From assembly GCF_025457605.1 (NCBI RefSeq), contig NZ_JAMZFY010000001.1, positions 1,674,001 to 1,738,000 on the forward strand: a DNA stretch of 64,000 bases, given 5' to 3'. Below the pieces are notes generated by a model. That model ran no database searches and was not told where the DNA came from. It was given only the letters and a program-made list of their open reading frames with translations. The translations under genes and the position numbers were made by a program. Origin of the DNA: Haloarcula laminariae. GTDB lineage: Archaea > Halobacteriota > Halobacteria > Halobacteriales > Haloarculaceae. Shown piece by piece: positions 54,231 through 62,540 of the stretch (the stretch's first letter is position 1; every line of letters starts with the position of its first letter).

Positions 54231-56303
54231 CTACTCCTCCATCTCGCTTTTGGCGACCTCCGCGCCGGCGAATTCGAGCACTTCCTTCGCGCCCTCCTCG
54301 GAGTACCCCTGTTCGATGAGGGCGTCTATCCACTGGTTGCGCTCGTCGTCCTCCATCTCCCCCGAGGAGACCAGCGCGGAGAAGTTGATGTTGTGTTTCT
54401 TGTCCTCCCAGAGCTTCCGTTCCAGCGCGCGGCGCAGGCGGTCGTTGTCCTGCGGGTTGAACGTATCGCCCTCTCGCGCTCTCCGCGAGACCCAGTTGCT
54501 GACTTCCTGGCGGAAGTCGTCCTTGCGGTCCTCGGGGAGATTGAGCTTCTCCTCGACCGAGCGGAGGAACTGCTCGTCCGGCTCCTGCTCGCGGCCGGTC
54601 AGCTCGTCCTCGACGGTGTCGTCGTCGATGTAGGCCATCACGTGGTCCATGTACTTCTCGCCCTGGCGCTGTATCTCGTCCATGTCGTAGGCCAGCGCGT
54701 GGCGTACGTCCTCGATGGCCCGCTCCTTGTACTCCTCGCGGACCAGTTCCAGGAACCGGTAGTACTCGTCGAAGGACTCCGAATCGATGGAGCCGTGATT
54801 TTCGAGGTTCCCCTCCAGGTGGTTGAACGTCGTCAGCGGCGAGAGGAAGTCCCGGCTGCGGTGCATCGAGTCCATGATGGCCTCGGCTATCTCGTCGCCG
54901 ATGAACCGGGGCGAGACGCCGTCCATCCCCTCGCGGATGTCGGCGGCCTGCTCGGCCTCCTCCCGGAGTTTCTTGACGTCGATGTCGTCGGCCTCGTCTA
55001 TCTCGCCGTTGTACGCCTTGGCCTTCTGAACGAGTTCGACGGACTCCGTATCGGGCTCCTCGATGCGGGTAAGGACGCCGAACAGGCCCGCCATCTCCAG
55101 GGTGTGGGGCTCGACCTGGATGTCCGGCAGGTCGGCGTTCCGGAGCATCTTCCGGTATATCTTGGCTTCCTCCTCGTACTGGAGCACGTAGGGGAAGTCG
55201 ATGCGCTTGGTCCGGTCGTTGAACGCCTCCATCTTCTCGTCGCCCTTCTTGTCCCGGTACTCGGGCATGTTCGTCCGGCCGACGATTACCTGGTCGATGT
55301 CGATACGGGGGTTGTTCTTGGGCTTGATTGTCTGTTCTTGACTGGCATGGAGGAAGTCATAGAGGAACTCCCGCTGGAGCTTCAGCAGCTCCTCGCCGGA
55401 GAAGATACCGCGGTTGGCGTTACAGAACGCCCCCGAGTAGTCGAACGCCCGCGGGTCGCTCTCGCCGTAGATGGCGATTTTGGAGTAGTTGACGTCGCCG
55501 GTGAGCTCGGTCTCGTCCTGGTTTTTCTTGTCCTTGGGCTCGAACGTCTCGATACCCTGGCGGCGGTTCTCGTCGGCGACGAAGCGGACGATTTCGATGT
55601 GGTTCTCCAGGACCTGCTGGAGGTCGTCGTCGTAGTACGCCAGCAGCCGGTCCATGTAGAACTCCGAGGCCGGGTCGAGGCTCTGCTCGTTTCGGATGGT
55701 GTAGGGCGCGTCCAGGGCCTCGTTGATGTCCTCGATGACTTTCTCGCGCTGGTCCTGTGGCAGCAACACGAGCGGGTCCTGGTTCATCGGCGAGCGGACC
55801 ACGTCGTCGCCCGGGTCCTGGTCCGAAATCACGTCACAGAGGTTCGTCCAGCGGAAGGTGTACATCCGTCCGTCGTCGCCGCGGGTGTAGTCCTCGTAGT
55901 AGTGTCGCACCTGCCGGTCGAAGTCGGACTTCCCCGAGCCGACCGGGCCCAGGAGGAGCTTGATACGCTTTTCGGGGCCGAGCCCGCGTGCGCCGGACTT
56001 GACCTTGTTGACGAACTCGTGGATGGCCTCGTGGACCTCCCGCCCGTAGAAGGTGTTCTCCCCCTCGTGGATGGGGTCCTCGCTGGCTATCTTGTACTCG
56101 ACGACACCGGCGTCTTCGTCGTACTCCGTCCCGTAGTAGTCGAACATGTCCGCCACGCGCTGGTGGGCGTTGCGGGCGACCTTCGGGTCCTCGTACAGCT
56201 GGTCGAGATACCAGTCGAACGTCCGGGTGGTCCGGAGGTCCGCCGGTATCGTGTCCTGGTACTCCTGGCTCAGTGCTTCGAGTGTCTCTTTGTTCTGGCT
56301 CAT
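54231..56303 (-). CDS. PrkA family serine protein kinase (first copy)
   Basis: 690 residues, near the usual PrkA/YeaG size. Walker A GPVGSGKS at residues 119-126 (KLLLGPVGSGKSDFDRQVRHYYEDY), the PrkA-typical FEPKDKKNQDETELTGDVNYSKIAIYGESDPRAFDYSGAFCNANRG, IGRTNMPEYRDKKGDEKMEAFNDRTKRIDFPYVLQYEEEAKIY and the C-terminal helical kinase region. First gene of a four-gene operon with a second PrkA, DUF444 and SpoVR. In bacteria PrkA phosphorylates targets under nutrient stress. Confidence 0.95.
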   Translation of the reverse strand: MSQNKETLEALSQEYQDTIPADLRTTRTFDWYLDQLYEDPKVARNAHQRVADMFDYYGTEYDEDAGVVEYKIASEDPIHEGENTFYGREVHEAIHEFVNKVKSGARGLGPEKRIKLLLGPVGSGKSDFDRQVRHYYEDYTRGDDGRMYTFRWTNLCDVISDQDPGDDVVRSPMNQDPLVLLPQDQREKVIEDINEALDAPYTIRNEQSLDPASEFYMDRLLAYYDDDLQQVLENHIEIVRFVADENRRQGIETFEPKDKKNQDETELTGDVNYSKIAIYGESDPRAFDYSGAFCNANRGIFSGEELLKLQREFLYDFLHASQEQTIKPKNNPRIDIDQVIVGRTNMPEYRDKKGDEKMEAFNDRTKRIDFPYVLQYEEEAKIYRKMLRNADLPDIQVEPHTLEMAGLFGVLTRIEEPDTESVELVQKAKAYNGEIDEADDIDVKKLREEAEQAADIREGMDGVSPRFIGDEIAEAIMDSMHRSRDFLSPLTTFNHLEGNLENHGSIDSESFDEYYRFLELVREEYKERAIEDVRHALAYDMDEIQRQGEKYMDHVMAYIDDDTVEDELTGREQEPDEQFLRSVEEKLNLPEDRKDDFRQEVSNWVSRRAREGDTFNPQDNDRLRRALERKLWEDKKHNINFSALVSSGEMEDDERNQWIDALIEQGYSEEGAKEVLEFAGAEVAKSEMEE

Positions 56304-56739
56304 GCTAGTTCGAATGGGTCCGCACGCGACGCTGCCGACGCGACGCTACCGCTTCGGGAACAGTCCGACTGTGACAGCCGCCGCTCCGACAGTGAATCAC
56401 CTGGAGCCGCGGCATGACCCGCCCGACCGGGTCGATTGGTAACTGATGCCATGATAGTTGTGGCGGGGCGAGGACGGGGACCGCTCCACCCTCTCGGTAA
56501 CGGGTGACAGCCTTCGACTGTGTTTCCGATACTATTTATTGTATGAGTGCTTCAACATTAAGAGCCTTTTGCCAGAGTACATAAAACACCGGAAGCTGCA
56601 CCCGGATATCTACGGGTGAACCGGGGGACTGCGTCGCGTCGGTATGGTATGACACGGCAGTATTTCGGAACGTAGTTTATAAGCAATCGTAACCGCGGTC
56701 AGCCGACAGCGTATTGCCCCCCGAGCCACAGCGACCGGT
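56304..56739. other. Intergenic region between divergent PrkA operon and conserved gene
   Basis: 436 bases. It carries AT-rich stretches: CAATAAATAGTATC on the minus strand near 56530-56545 (a promoter for the PrkA operon far upstream of its ATG, about 220 bases) and AGTTTATAAGC on the plus strand near 56673-56683 for the gene at 56740. If the first is used, the PrkA message has a long leader. No RNA gene or ORF of substance was recognised. Confidence 0.4.
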
Positions 56740-57117
56740 ATGGACCTTGCGGCCCTGGCCGAGGACTGGACGGTGTGGAACCGGACCGAGACGGAGCTCA
56801 TCCTCGCGTACCGGCCCGACGTCTTCGACACCGAGAGCTTCCCCGCGCCCTGTCTCCCGACGATTTACCTGACGCGGGGTAAACGGACCCGCCGTCCCGG
56901 CGTCGACCGGGCCGGCGAGGAGTGGTACGTGACGCTGTATCTGGAGCCGGAGGTGGACCACCAGGAAGCGGTCGTGCCGGACCGGGACGCCGCCGTCGCG
57001 GCCGCTGTCGACCTCGCCGAGGAGTTCGCCGCCGGCGAGTTCGACTTCCGGTCGCTGTATCAGGTCCCCCGCGAGTCGTATCTCGCGGAACTGGACACGT
57101 TGACCGGGAGAGCCTGA
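56740..57117 (+). CDS. Conserved haloarchaeal protein (DUF5820-like)
   Basis: 125 residues, soluble. MDLAALAEDWTVWNRTETELILAYRPDVFDTESFPAPCLPTIYLTRGKRTRRPG followed by EEWYVTLYLEPEVDHQEAVV looks like a haloarchaeal family I recall as DUF5820. Mixed strands then a helix (AAVDLAEEFAAGEFDF). No active-site motif. Transcribed ahead of the UPF0179 gene with a 31-base gap, possibly as a pair. Confidence 0.7.
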   Translation: MDLAALAEDWTVWNRTETELILAYRPDVFDTESFPAPCLPTIYLTRGKRTRRPGVDRAGEEWYVTLYLEPEVDHQEAVVPDRDAAVAAAVDLAEEFAAGEFDFRSLYQVPRESYLAELDTLTGRA

Positions 57118-57148
57118 CACTTACCTTCCGTGCCCGTCTAGACCGGGT

Positions 57149-57601
57149 ATGACAACTGTCACGCTCGTCGGCACGCGCCTCGCCGAGGCCGGCGAGGAGT
57201 TCGTCTACCACGGCGAAGCCGCCGGCTGTTCGGGCTGTCCGTATCGCGACCAGTGTCTCAACCTCACGCCGGGGCGGCGATACCGCATCACGACGGTCCG
57301 CGAGAGCGGCCAGACGCTCGACTGCGCGGTCCACGACGGGGGCGTCCGCGCCGTCGAGGTAGAGCCCGCGCCCGTCCGCGTGAACGTCCCGACCAAGGGC
57401 GCGTTCGCCGGAAGCAAGGCCGAACTCGCCGGCCCGTGCCCCCACACCGAGTGTCCGAGCCACCCCTACTGCGAACCCCAGGGGGTGGACTTCGACGCCG
57501 AGTACCGCATCACGGAGGTCGTCGGCGACCCGCCCCACGACTACTGCATGCTGGACCGGGACCTCACGATGGTCGAGTTCGAGGCGCCCGAGGACGCCTG
57601 A
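57149..57601 (+). CDS. UPF0179 family cysteine-rich protein
   Basis: 150 residues with about ten cysteines grouped as CSGCPYRDQC and CPHTECPSHPYC. TVTLVGTRLAEAGEEFVYHG at the start and RYRITTVRESGQTLDCAVHDGGVRAVEVEPAP in the middle define the archaeal UPF0179 family. The cysteines probably bind zinc or an iron-sulfur cluster. Function unknown. Conserved across archaea, so likely housekeeping. Confidence 0.9.
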   Translation: MTTVTLVGTRLAEAGEEFVYHGEAAGCSGCPYRDQCLNLTPGRRYRITTVRESGQTLDCAVHDGGVRAVEVEPAPVRVNVPTKGAFAGSKAELAGPCPHTECPSHPYCEPQGVDFDAEYRITEVVGDPPHDYCMLDRDLTMVEFEAPEDA

Positions 57602-57613
57602 GCCAGCGGGCGG

Positions 57614-58402
57614 CTACTCCAGCGTTCCGACGTGGCTCCCCATGTAGCCGAAGACGTCCTCGTACCCCTCGGCCGACAGCAACACGGGGTGGAAGGCCTC
57701 GTCGGCGTACAGCGTCTCCCCGTCGGCCGCGGCGACGGGGTCGCCCGCGGCCACCGGCTCGAAGTTCCGCACGAACACCTCGTACTTCTCGGCGGCGTCT
57801 TTCGGAATCGGACCGCCCAGCTGGAACACCGGCAGCGATGCGTTCCGGACCGGCGCCGGCTCGTCCGTGACGCCCAGCGCGGCCAGGAACTCCCGGATGA
57901 CCTGCTCGGCGTTCTCGGCGGCCTCGGGCGAGCCCTGGTAGCCACACTCGACCTCGATGGTCGACGGGACGACCGAGAACAGCCGCCCCTCGTTGTTGCC
58001 CTTGGTCCGAACCACGGCATCGACCGAGAGCTTCGGACAGACCTCCCGCGCCAGGTCCGAGAGCTCGTCGACCAGCGCGAACATCCCCTCGTAGGACTGC
58101 GTGGAGTGCAGGGAGAGGACGGTACAGCCACGGAGTTCCGCCGCCAGTTCCGCCGCCAGGCGCATCTCGTAGACGTCGCTGTCCGGGTCCCCGGGGAACA
58201 CCCGATTGAGGTCGAGTTCGAGGTAGCGCTCGCCGGCGGCCAGCGCCCGCTCGTTGACAACGATGAACTTCACGGGCTCGGACACCTCGGGCGGGTCCGC
58301 GAGCACCGCCTCGATACCGTCGCGGCCACAGGGCTCGTCGCCGTGGATGCTGCCGACGACAGCTATCGACGGCTCACCCTCACCCAGTTGCTCCACTCGC
58401 AT
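57614..58402 (-). CDS. Succinylglutamate desuccinylase/aspartoacylase-like zinc peptidase
   Basis: 262 residues. M14-like AstE/AspA family: zinc ligands HGDE in IAVVGSIHGDEPCGRDGIEAVL and His in TVLSLHSTQSYEGMF, the substrate Arg/Asn region LDLNRVFPGDPDSDVYEMRLAAEL and the catalytic Glu in TIEVECGYQGSPEAAEN. C-terminal beta domain follows. It would hydrolyse an N-acyl amino acid or related amide in the cytosol; no arginine-catabolism genes are nearby, so the substrate is open. Confidence 0.88.
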   Translation of the reverse strand: MRVEQLGEGEPSIAVVGSIHGDEPCGRDGIEAVLADPPEVSEPVKFIVVNERALAAGERYLELDLNRVFPGDPDSDVYEMRLAAELAAELRGCTVLSLHSTQSYEGMFALVDELSDLAREVCPKLSVDAVVRTKGNNEGRLFSVVPSTIEVECGYQGSPEAAENAEQVIREFLAALGVTDEPAPVRNASLPVFQLGGPIPKDAAEKYEVFVRNFEPVAAGDPVAAADGETLYADEAFHPVLLSAEGYEDVFGYMGSHVGTLE

Positions 58403-58531
58403 CTGTTCGTAGCTCAGTTACCGGATCCTAGTATATGTGTGGGTTTGGTGTCGAGCTGGGAGACACTCACGAGTCCGACGAGAGCGCCTTGGTTGTCAGG
58501 CTTTTATTATACATCCCACCGTCCGGAGCGT

Positions 58532-59368
58532 ATGCGACGTCGTAGAATGCTCGGGCTGACCGGAATCGCACTCACAACGGGGGCCGCCGGCTGTCTGACG
58601 AACCCCGAAGGGGGCTCTGGGGCCGCCGACGAGCATAGTGCGACCCCCAGTGACACCGCAGATTCCGGCGCCGGGACGCCGACCGAGACAGATGCTGGGT
58701 CGGCGACCGACGCCCCCAGTTCGGCGTCCGCGGTGACGGAACCGATATACGAACTCTGGGGCGCGTACAACGACGAGGACGCGGGCCGACTCGTCGACAC
58801 GTACCACCCCGAGGCGCCCGACGCGCCCACGGAGTCCTCCATCCCTTTCCAGGGAACGGTGACCATCGAGAGCACGACAGTCCTCGCCCGGTCCGAGGAT
58901 TCGGCGACCGTCGAGGTCGAAGCCACCATCTCCGGGGAACTCAACGAGTCCCAGACGCAACTATTCGAGTTGCGACGCCACGACGGCGAGTGGAAGGTAT
59001 GGTCGTACGAAGAGGCGGGGGACGGCTCGTCGGAGCCGGCGACACCGCAGGCCGTGTTCGAGTTCGAATTCGACGAGTCCGCGGCCGGCGCGAGCGACGA
59101 GGGCGTCCTGCGGATTACCCACAGCGGCGGCGACAACATCGACGCCGCCAGGCTCTACATCCGCGGCACGGGCATCGTCGAAACTTCGGGGGCGACTCCG
59201 GACGTCACGAAACAGGACACCGACTGGGGCAGTGCGACTGGCACCACCGAAGTCACTGCGGGGACGGAGATAACGGTGGGCGTGACGTCCGACTGTGACA
59301 TCCGCGTCGTCTGGGCCACCGAAAGCACGAGTCAGACGCTCGCGTCCTACCAGGGCCCCGGCAACTGA
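58532..59368 (+). CDS. Lipoprotein with NTF2-like middle and pilin-type C-terminal domain
   Basis: 278 residues. RRRRMLGLTGIALTTGAAGC is a Tat-type signal with lipobox Cys at residue 21, then a Ser/Thr/Asp-rich linker to about residue 70. Residues 72-160 (EPIYELWGAYNDEDAGRLVDTYHPEAP..EGTVTIES-like strands..LFELRRHDGEWKVWSYEE) look like an NTF2/SnoaL-type fold. Residues 170-278 (FEFEFDES..GVLRITHSGGDNIDAARLYIRGTG..VTAGTEITVGVTSDCDIRVVWATE) match the beta domain of archaeal pilins. TTTATTAT near 58506 gives a leaderless start. Confidence 0.78.
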   Translation: MRRRRMLGLTGIALTTGAAGCLTNPEGGSGAADEHSATPSDTADSGAGTPTETDAGSATDAPSSASAVTEPIYELWGAYNDEDAGRLVDTYHPEAPDAPTESSIPFQGTVTIESTTVLARSEDSATVEVEATISGELNESQTQLFELRRHDGEWKVWSYEEAGDGSSEPATPQAVFEFEFDESAAGASDEGVLRITHSGGDNIDAARLYIRGTGIVETSGATPDVTKQDTDWGSATGTTEVTAGTEITVGVTSDCDIRVVWATESTSQTLASYQGPGN

Positions 59369-59374
59369 CTCCGG

Positions 59375-59854
59375 TCAGTCGAACTCCGCGGCGAAGTCGT
59401 AGTCGGCCTCGTCAGCGACGGGGTGGCCGTCGTCGAGGCGTATCCGCCAGCCATCGAGCGTCGACGGGTCCGACAGCGCGTTCGTGAGGGTGGTCCGCAC
59501 GTCGAGGAGGTCCACGCCGTAGTAATCGTTCGGGACGCCCCGGAAGTACTGGAGCGACGTGCGAAACAGCGACCGCATCCCGTCACTGTCCTCGAAGTCG
59601 AACTGCTTGTACGCGCCGGCGGCGACCTGGACCATCCCGTGGAGGAACTTGCTCTCGGTGCTCCCGCGGCCGTAGTTGTACCACTCGGCCTCGAAACAGT
59701 CGTGTGACTCGTGGAACCCGCCGTCGTTGTACAGCCGGACCCCGTGGACGACGGCCCGACGCAGCGTGGCGTGTTCCCACTGCCCGTCGGCGCGCCACCC
59801 GGTCGGGTTCCCCGCCGGCGGTCCGACGCTGTCGTCGCGCGTGTGGTCGTCCAT
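59375..59854 (-). CDS. DUF309 family protein
   Basis: 159 residues. [53 protein letters not shown] carries the DUF309 helical core (LYN.G.F.E.HE..E..W, then LQG.IQ.A.A.Y), in which His and Glu residues are conserved. Head and tail are acidic. The family is small and uncharacterised, possibly hydrolytic or metal binding. Convergent with the lipoprotein gene. Confidence 0.87.
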   Translation of the reverse strand: MDDHTRDDSVGPPAGNPTGWRADGQWEHATLRRAVVHGVRLYNDGGFHESHDCFEAEWYNYGRGSTESKFLHGMVQVAAGAYKQFDFEDSDGMRSLFRTSLQYFRGVPNDYYGVDLLDVRTTLTNALSDPSTLDGWRIRLDDGHPVADEADYDFAAEFD

Positions 59855-59956
59855 ACCACAGTGTCGGCCGCCCGAGGGGTCAATCTAGCGGTCCCGGCGA
59901 CGGTTCCGTACGACATTTATACCGCTGTGCATTTGTGGGAACTGCATACGGCGCGT

Positions 59957-60040
59957 GCGAGGGTAGCCAAGCCCGGAAACGGCGGCGGACTCAAGATCCG
60001 CTCCTGTAGAGGTCCAAGGGTTCAAATCCCTTCCCTCGCA
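59957..60040 (+). tRNA. tRNA-Leu (anticodon CAA)
   Basis: 84 bases, class II. Acceptor GCGAGGG/CCCTCGC with discriminator A, anticodon stem GCGGA/TCCGC enclosing CTCAAGA (anticodon CAA), long variable arm, T arm AAGGG-TTCAAAT-CCCTT. No intron and no encoded CCA. Its 3' half and downstream flank are repeated at 60252-60349. Confidence 0.95.
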
Positions 60041-60108
60041 TCGCCGCGTGGCCAACACGGTCGCGCACGGTGCGGAAGACGCTCTCGGAGCGCTCTTCCC
60101 TCGCAAAA
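60011..60108 (+). repeat. 98-bp direct repeat, copy 1 (tRNA-Leu 3' part plus flank)
   Basis: Identical to 60252-60349 (offset 241). It contains the last 30 bases of tRNA-Leu(CAA) and 68 bases beyond it, including a hairpin (60074-60099, arms GGAAGACGCTC and GAGCGCTCTTCC around TCG) and a second copy of CTTCCCTCGCA, the tRNA 3' end, at 60095-60105. After one mismatch (60109 A, 60350 C) four more bases match. Confidence 0.95.
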
Positions 60109-60114
60109 ATTCTG

Positions 60115-60281
60115 GTGTGATAGACCGAACAGAGACGGCGGCGGACTCAACTTCCGCTCCTGTAGAGTCGTCGCGAGCGGTGCAACCGCGAGCGACTGCT
60201 CGGAAGACGAAGCGGCGAACGGCGTAGCCGTGAGCGCGCGAGTCTTCCGGTGGTCCAAGGGTTCAAATCCCTTCCCTCGCA
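60115..60281 (+). pseudogene. Decayed, interrupted copy of tRNA-Leu(CAA)
   Basis: 60135-60150 equals tRNA positions 59979-59994, and 60153-60167 equals 59997-60011, covering the anticodon arm (loop CTCAACT, still CAA) and part of the variable arm. The match then breaks for 84 bases (60168-60251) and resumes exactly for the T arm and acceptor 3' strand up to 60281. The 5' acceptor and D arm are too degraded to pair (no GCGAGGG). It cannot fold as a normal tRNA, so it is a tandem duplicate in decay. Confidence 0.8.
60168..60251 (+). repeat. 84-bp palindrome-rich insert in the tRNA-Leu copy
   Basis: Two hairpins: arms GTCGC/GCGAC and GCGGT/ACCGC with GA on both sides between them and loop GCA (60170-60196); and CGGAAGAC (60201-60208)/GTCTTCCG (60242-60249) enclosing ACGGC-GTA-GCCGT (60219-60231). 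No ORF. The composition is like small palindromic elements scattered in haloarchaeal genomes. Confidence 0.7.
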
Positions 60282-60349
60282 TCGCCGCGTGGCCAACACG
60301 GTCGCGCACGGTGCGGAAGACGCTCTCGGAGCGCTCTTCCCTCGCAAAA
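60252..60349 (+). repeat. 98-bp direct repeat, copy 2
   Basis: Second copy of 60011-60108, ending about 100 bases before the IMPase gene. It carries the T arm, acceptor 3' strand, flank hairpin (60315-60340) and the extra CTTCCCTCGCA at 60336-60346. Confidence 0.95.
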
Positions 60350-60449
60350 CTTCTAACGGGACCCCATCACGTAGCAGTTGCCGGTCCCGCGCCACGGCCG
60401 GGTTGCCCCAGACCGAGATGCTAAATCCGTCGCGCCGCCAGAGCCACCC

Positions 60450-61286
60450 ATGCCGGATTCAGCACATCGTGTCGCAATCGCCGAGCGGGCCGCGAGGGCC
60501 GGCGGTGCCGTCGCACGCGAGACCTTCCGCGGGGACCTCGCCGTCGAGACGAAAGCGAACAAGAACGACGTCGTCACGGCGACCGACCGGGACGCCCAGG
60601 CGCAGGTTGTCGCCACCGTCAGGGAGGAGTTCCCCGACGACCCGTTCCTCTGTGAGGAGGAACTGGTCGCGCGCTCGGGCCCCGAGACGGCCGAAAGCGA
60701 GCCCACGGCCGTGTCGTCGGTCCCGGAGGCGGGCCCGGCGTGGGTCGTCGACCCCATCGACGGGACGGCGAACTTCGTCCGCGGGCTGCGAATCTGGACG
60801 ACCAGCGTCGCCGCGACGGTCGACGGCGAGACCGTCGGCGCGGCGACGTACATGCCGTCGATGGGGGACCTCTACGCGAGTGGCCCGGAGACCGCGACGC
60901 GGGACGGGACGACGCTGTCGGTGAGCGAGCGGACCGACCCCGAGACGTTCGTGGTGACTCCCGTCGGCTGGTGGGACCTCGATGACCGCGCGGAGTTCGG
61001 CCGGCTCTGTACCGCCGTCGGCGAGCGGTTCGGCGACATGCGCCGCATCGGGAGCTTTCAGGCGACGCTCGCGTTCGTCGCCGACGGGGCCATCGAAGGG
61101 GTCGTCTGTCCGACGCCGACCCACCCGTGGGACACGCTAGCCGGCGTCCACCTGGTCCGGCAGGCCGGCGGGACGGTCACCGACCTGGAGGGAGCGCGCT
61201 GGACCGCGGACAGCCCGGGCCTCGTCGCCTCAAACGGCGAAGCCCACGATGAACTACTCGCCGCCGCGAACGCCGCGCTGGAGTAG
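60450..61286 (+). CDS. Inositol monophosphatase family phosphatase
   Basis: 278 residues from ATG 60450 (MPDSAHRVAIAERAARAGG); an earlier in-frame ATG at 60378 adds an unlikely basic tail. Metal motifs: EEEL near residue 70, WVVDPIDGTANFVRGL, and HPWDTLAGVHLVRQAGG. LAVETKANKNDVVTATDRDAQ is the usual N-terminal motif. Archaeal members act as inositol-1-phosphatase and often fructose-1,6-bisphosphatase; which one applies is not clear. The repeat region lies upstream. Confidence 0.92.
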   Translation: MPDSAHRVAIAERAARAGGAVARETFRGDLAVETKANKNDVVTATDRDAQAQVVATVREEFPDDPFLCEEELVARSGPETAESEPTAVSSVPEAGPAWVVDPIDGTANFVRGLRIWTTSVAATVDGETVGAATYMPSMGDLYASGPETATRDGTTLSVSERTDPETFVVTPVGWWDLDDRAEFGRLCTAVGERFGDMRRIGSFQATLAFVADGAIEGVVCPTPTHPWDTLAGVHLVRQAGGTVTDLEGARWTADSPGLVASNGEAHDELLAAANAALE

Positions 61287-61359
61287 CTGCGGGGGACCTG
61301 TCACGGTCCGACGAGCCACACGCGCGACCGGAAGCCTGAAATCGACGCCCGCCGGTCAC

Positions 61360-62514
61360 ATGGCCATGAACACCTTCGAGCGGCTCAGCGAGAAGTACGG
61401 GGTCGCCCGGCTCTGGGTCGCCTCATTCGTCGCCGTCGTGGTCGCCGTCGCCGGGGCGGCGGTCGCGATGCCGACACGCGTCTGGGACCGCTTTCTCTGG
61501 CACTACTTCTGGGGCCCGGTGTACGCCGACGCGAAGGCCGCGAGCTGCGCGGTGATGACCGACGGGGGACCGGAGCCGCTGTACTCGGGCTGTGCGGACG
61601 CCGTACAGAGCGGGGCCGTCGTCGCCGAACCCGGCTACACCCTCGTCTCCGAAATCGGTTACATGCTCATCCTTGTGTACATGCTCGTCGGCGTCTACCT
61701 CCTGTTGGAGCGGTTGGACATCGCCGAGGACCCGAACCTCTACTTCGCGTTCGTCCCGTTCATGCTGCTCGGCGGCGCGTTGCGCGTCGTCGAGGACGGG
61801 ACTGACCGCGCCGTCGATGCCGGCGTGACGCCGCTCGTCGAGTACCCGCTGAGCTCGCTCATCATCAGCCCCGTCATCTACGGTGTCGTCTTCGCCATGA
61901 CGCTGGTCGCCCTGCTTGCCTGTCTCGAACTCGACCGGCGCGGCGTCGTCGGGAGCTACTACCGTGCGACGGCCGGCGTCGGCGTCACGCTGGTCGTGGC
62001 GACGATGGCCTACCTCACCATGGGGGCGCTGACGACCGACTACTCCACGCTGTACCCCGTCGTACTCATCGCGACGGTCGGTATCGCGTCGGTGCTCTCG
62101 TACGGACTCTACTGGCTGTTCGACCACTACGCCCCGGAGGTCAACAGCGGCACCGGCTACATCGGCCTGCTGGTCATCTGGGGCCACGCCATCGACGGCG
62201 TCGCCAACGTCCTGCTGGCCGACTGGCTCGACGCCCTCTCGGTCCCGCTCACCTACTACCCGAAACACCCCGCCAACGCCTTCATCATCTCGACTACGGA
62301 GGCGCTCCAGCCCGCCGGGCTCACCGCCGCTATCGGCACCTCCTGGCCGTTCCTCTTCGTGAAACTCGCCGTCGCTTCCCTCGTCGTCTGGCTGTTCAAC
62401 GACGAGTTCCTGGCGGAGAGCCCGCGCTACGCCCTGCTCCTGCTCATCGCTGTCACCGCCGTCGGGCTCGGTCCCGGCACGCGGGACATGCTGCGGGCCA
62501 CGTTCGGTATCTGA
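61360..62514 (+). CDS. DUF63 family membrane protein
   Basis: 384 residues from ATG 61360, ATG 61366 being an alternative. About nine to ten membrane helices. FLWHYFWGPVYADAKAASC, YMLILVYMLVGVYLLLERLDI, VPFMLLGGALRVVEDG, EYPLSSLIISPVIY and IWGHAIDGVANVLLADWLDALSVPLTYYPKHP match the archaeal DUF63 membrane family, whose role is unknown. The conserved charged residues lie between helices. The stop is 26 bases from the convergent YcaO gene. Confidence 0.9.
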   Translation: MAMNTFERLSEKYGVARLWVASFVAVVVAVAGAAVAMPTRVWDRFLWHYFWGPVYADAKAASCAVMTDGGPEPLYSGCADAVQSGAVVAEPGYTLVSEIGYMLILVYMLVGVYLLLERLDIAEDPNLYFAFVPFMLLGGALRVVEDGTDRAVDAGVTPLVEYPLSSLIISPVIYGVVFAMTLVALLACLELDRRGVVGSYYRATAGVGVTLVVATMAYLTMGALTTDYSTLYPVVLIATVGIASVLSYGLYWLFDHYAPEVNSGTGYIGLLVIWGHAIDGVANVLLADWLDALSVPLTYYPKHPANAFIISTTEALQPAGLTAAIGTSWPFLFVKLAVASLVVWLFNDEFLAESPRYALLLLIAVTAVGLGPGTRDMLRATFGI

Positions 62515-62540
62515 CTGGCTCGGGTGCCACGCTCGAAGCG

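Noticed and set aside
52087-54333. Long minus-strand frame of 748 codons in the second PrkA gene
   Set aside because: Out-of-frame, very Arg/Gly/Pro-rich translation of the real gene.
53394-56417. Very long plus-strand frame of about 1007 codons opposite the two PrkA genes
   Set aside because: Shadow frame caused by high GC and codon bias; the minus-strand PrkA proteins have clear motifs and the shadow has none.
60168-60251. Insert in the tRNA-Leu copy as a tRNA intron
   Set aside because: It lies in the variable arm, has no bulge-helix-bulge with the exon ends, and the copy lacks a 5' acceptor strand.
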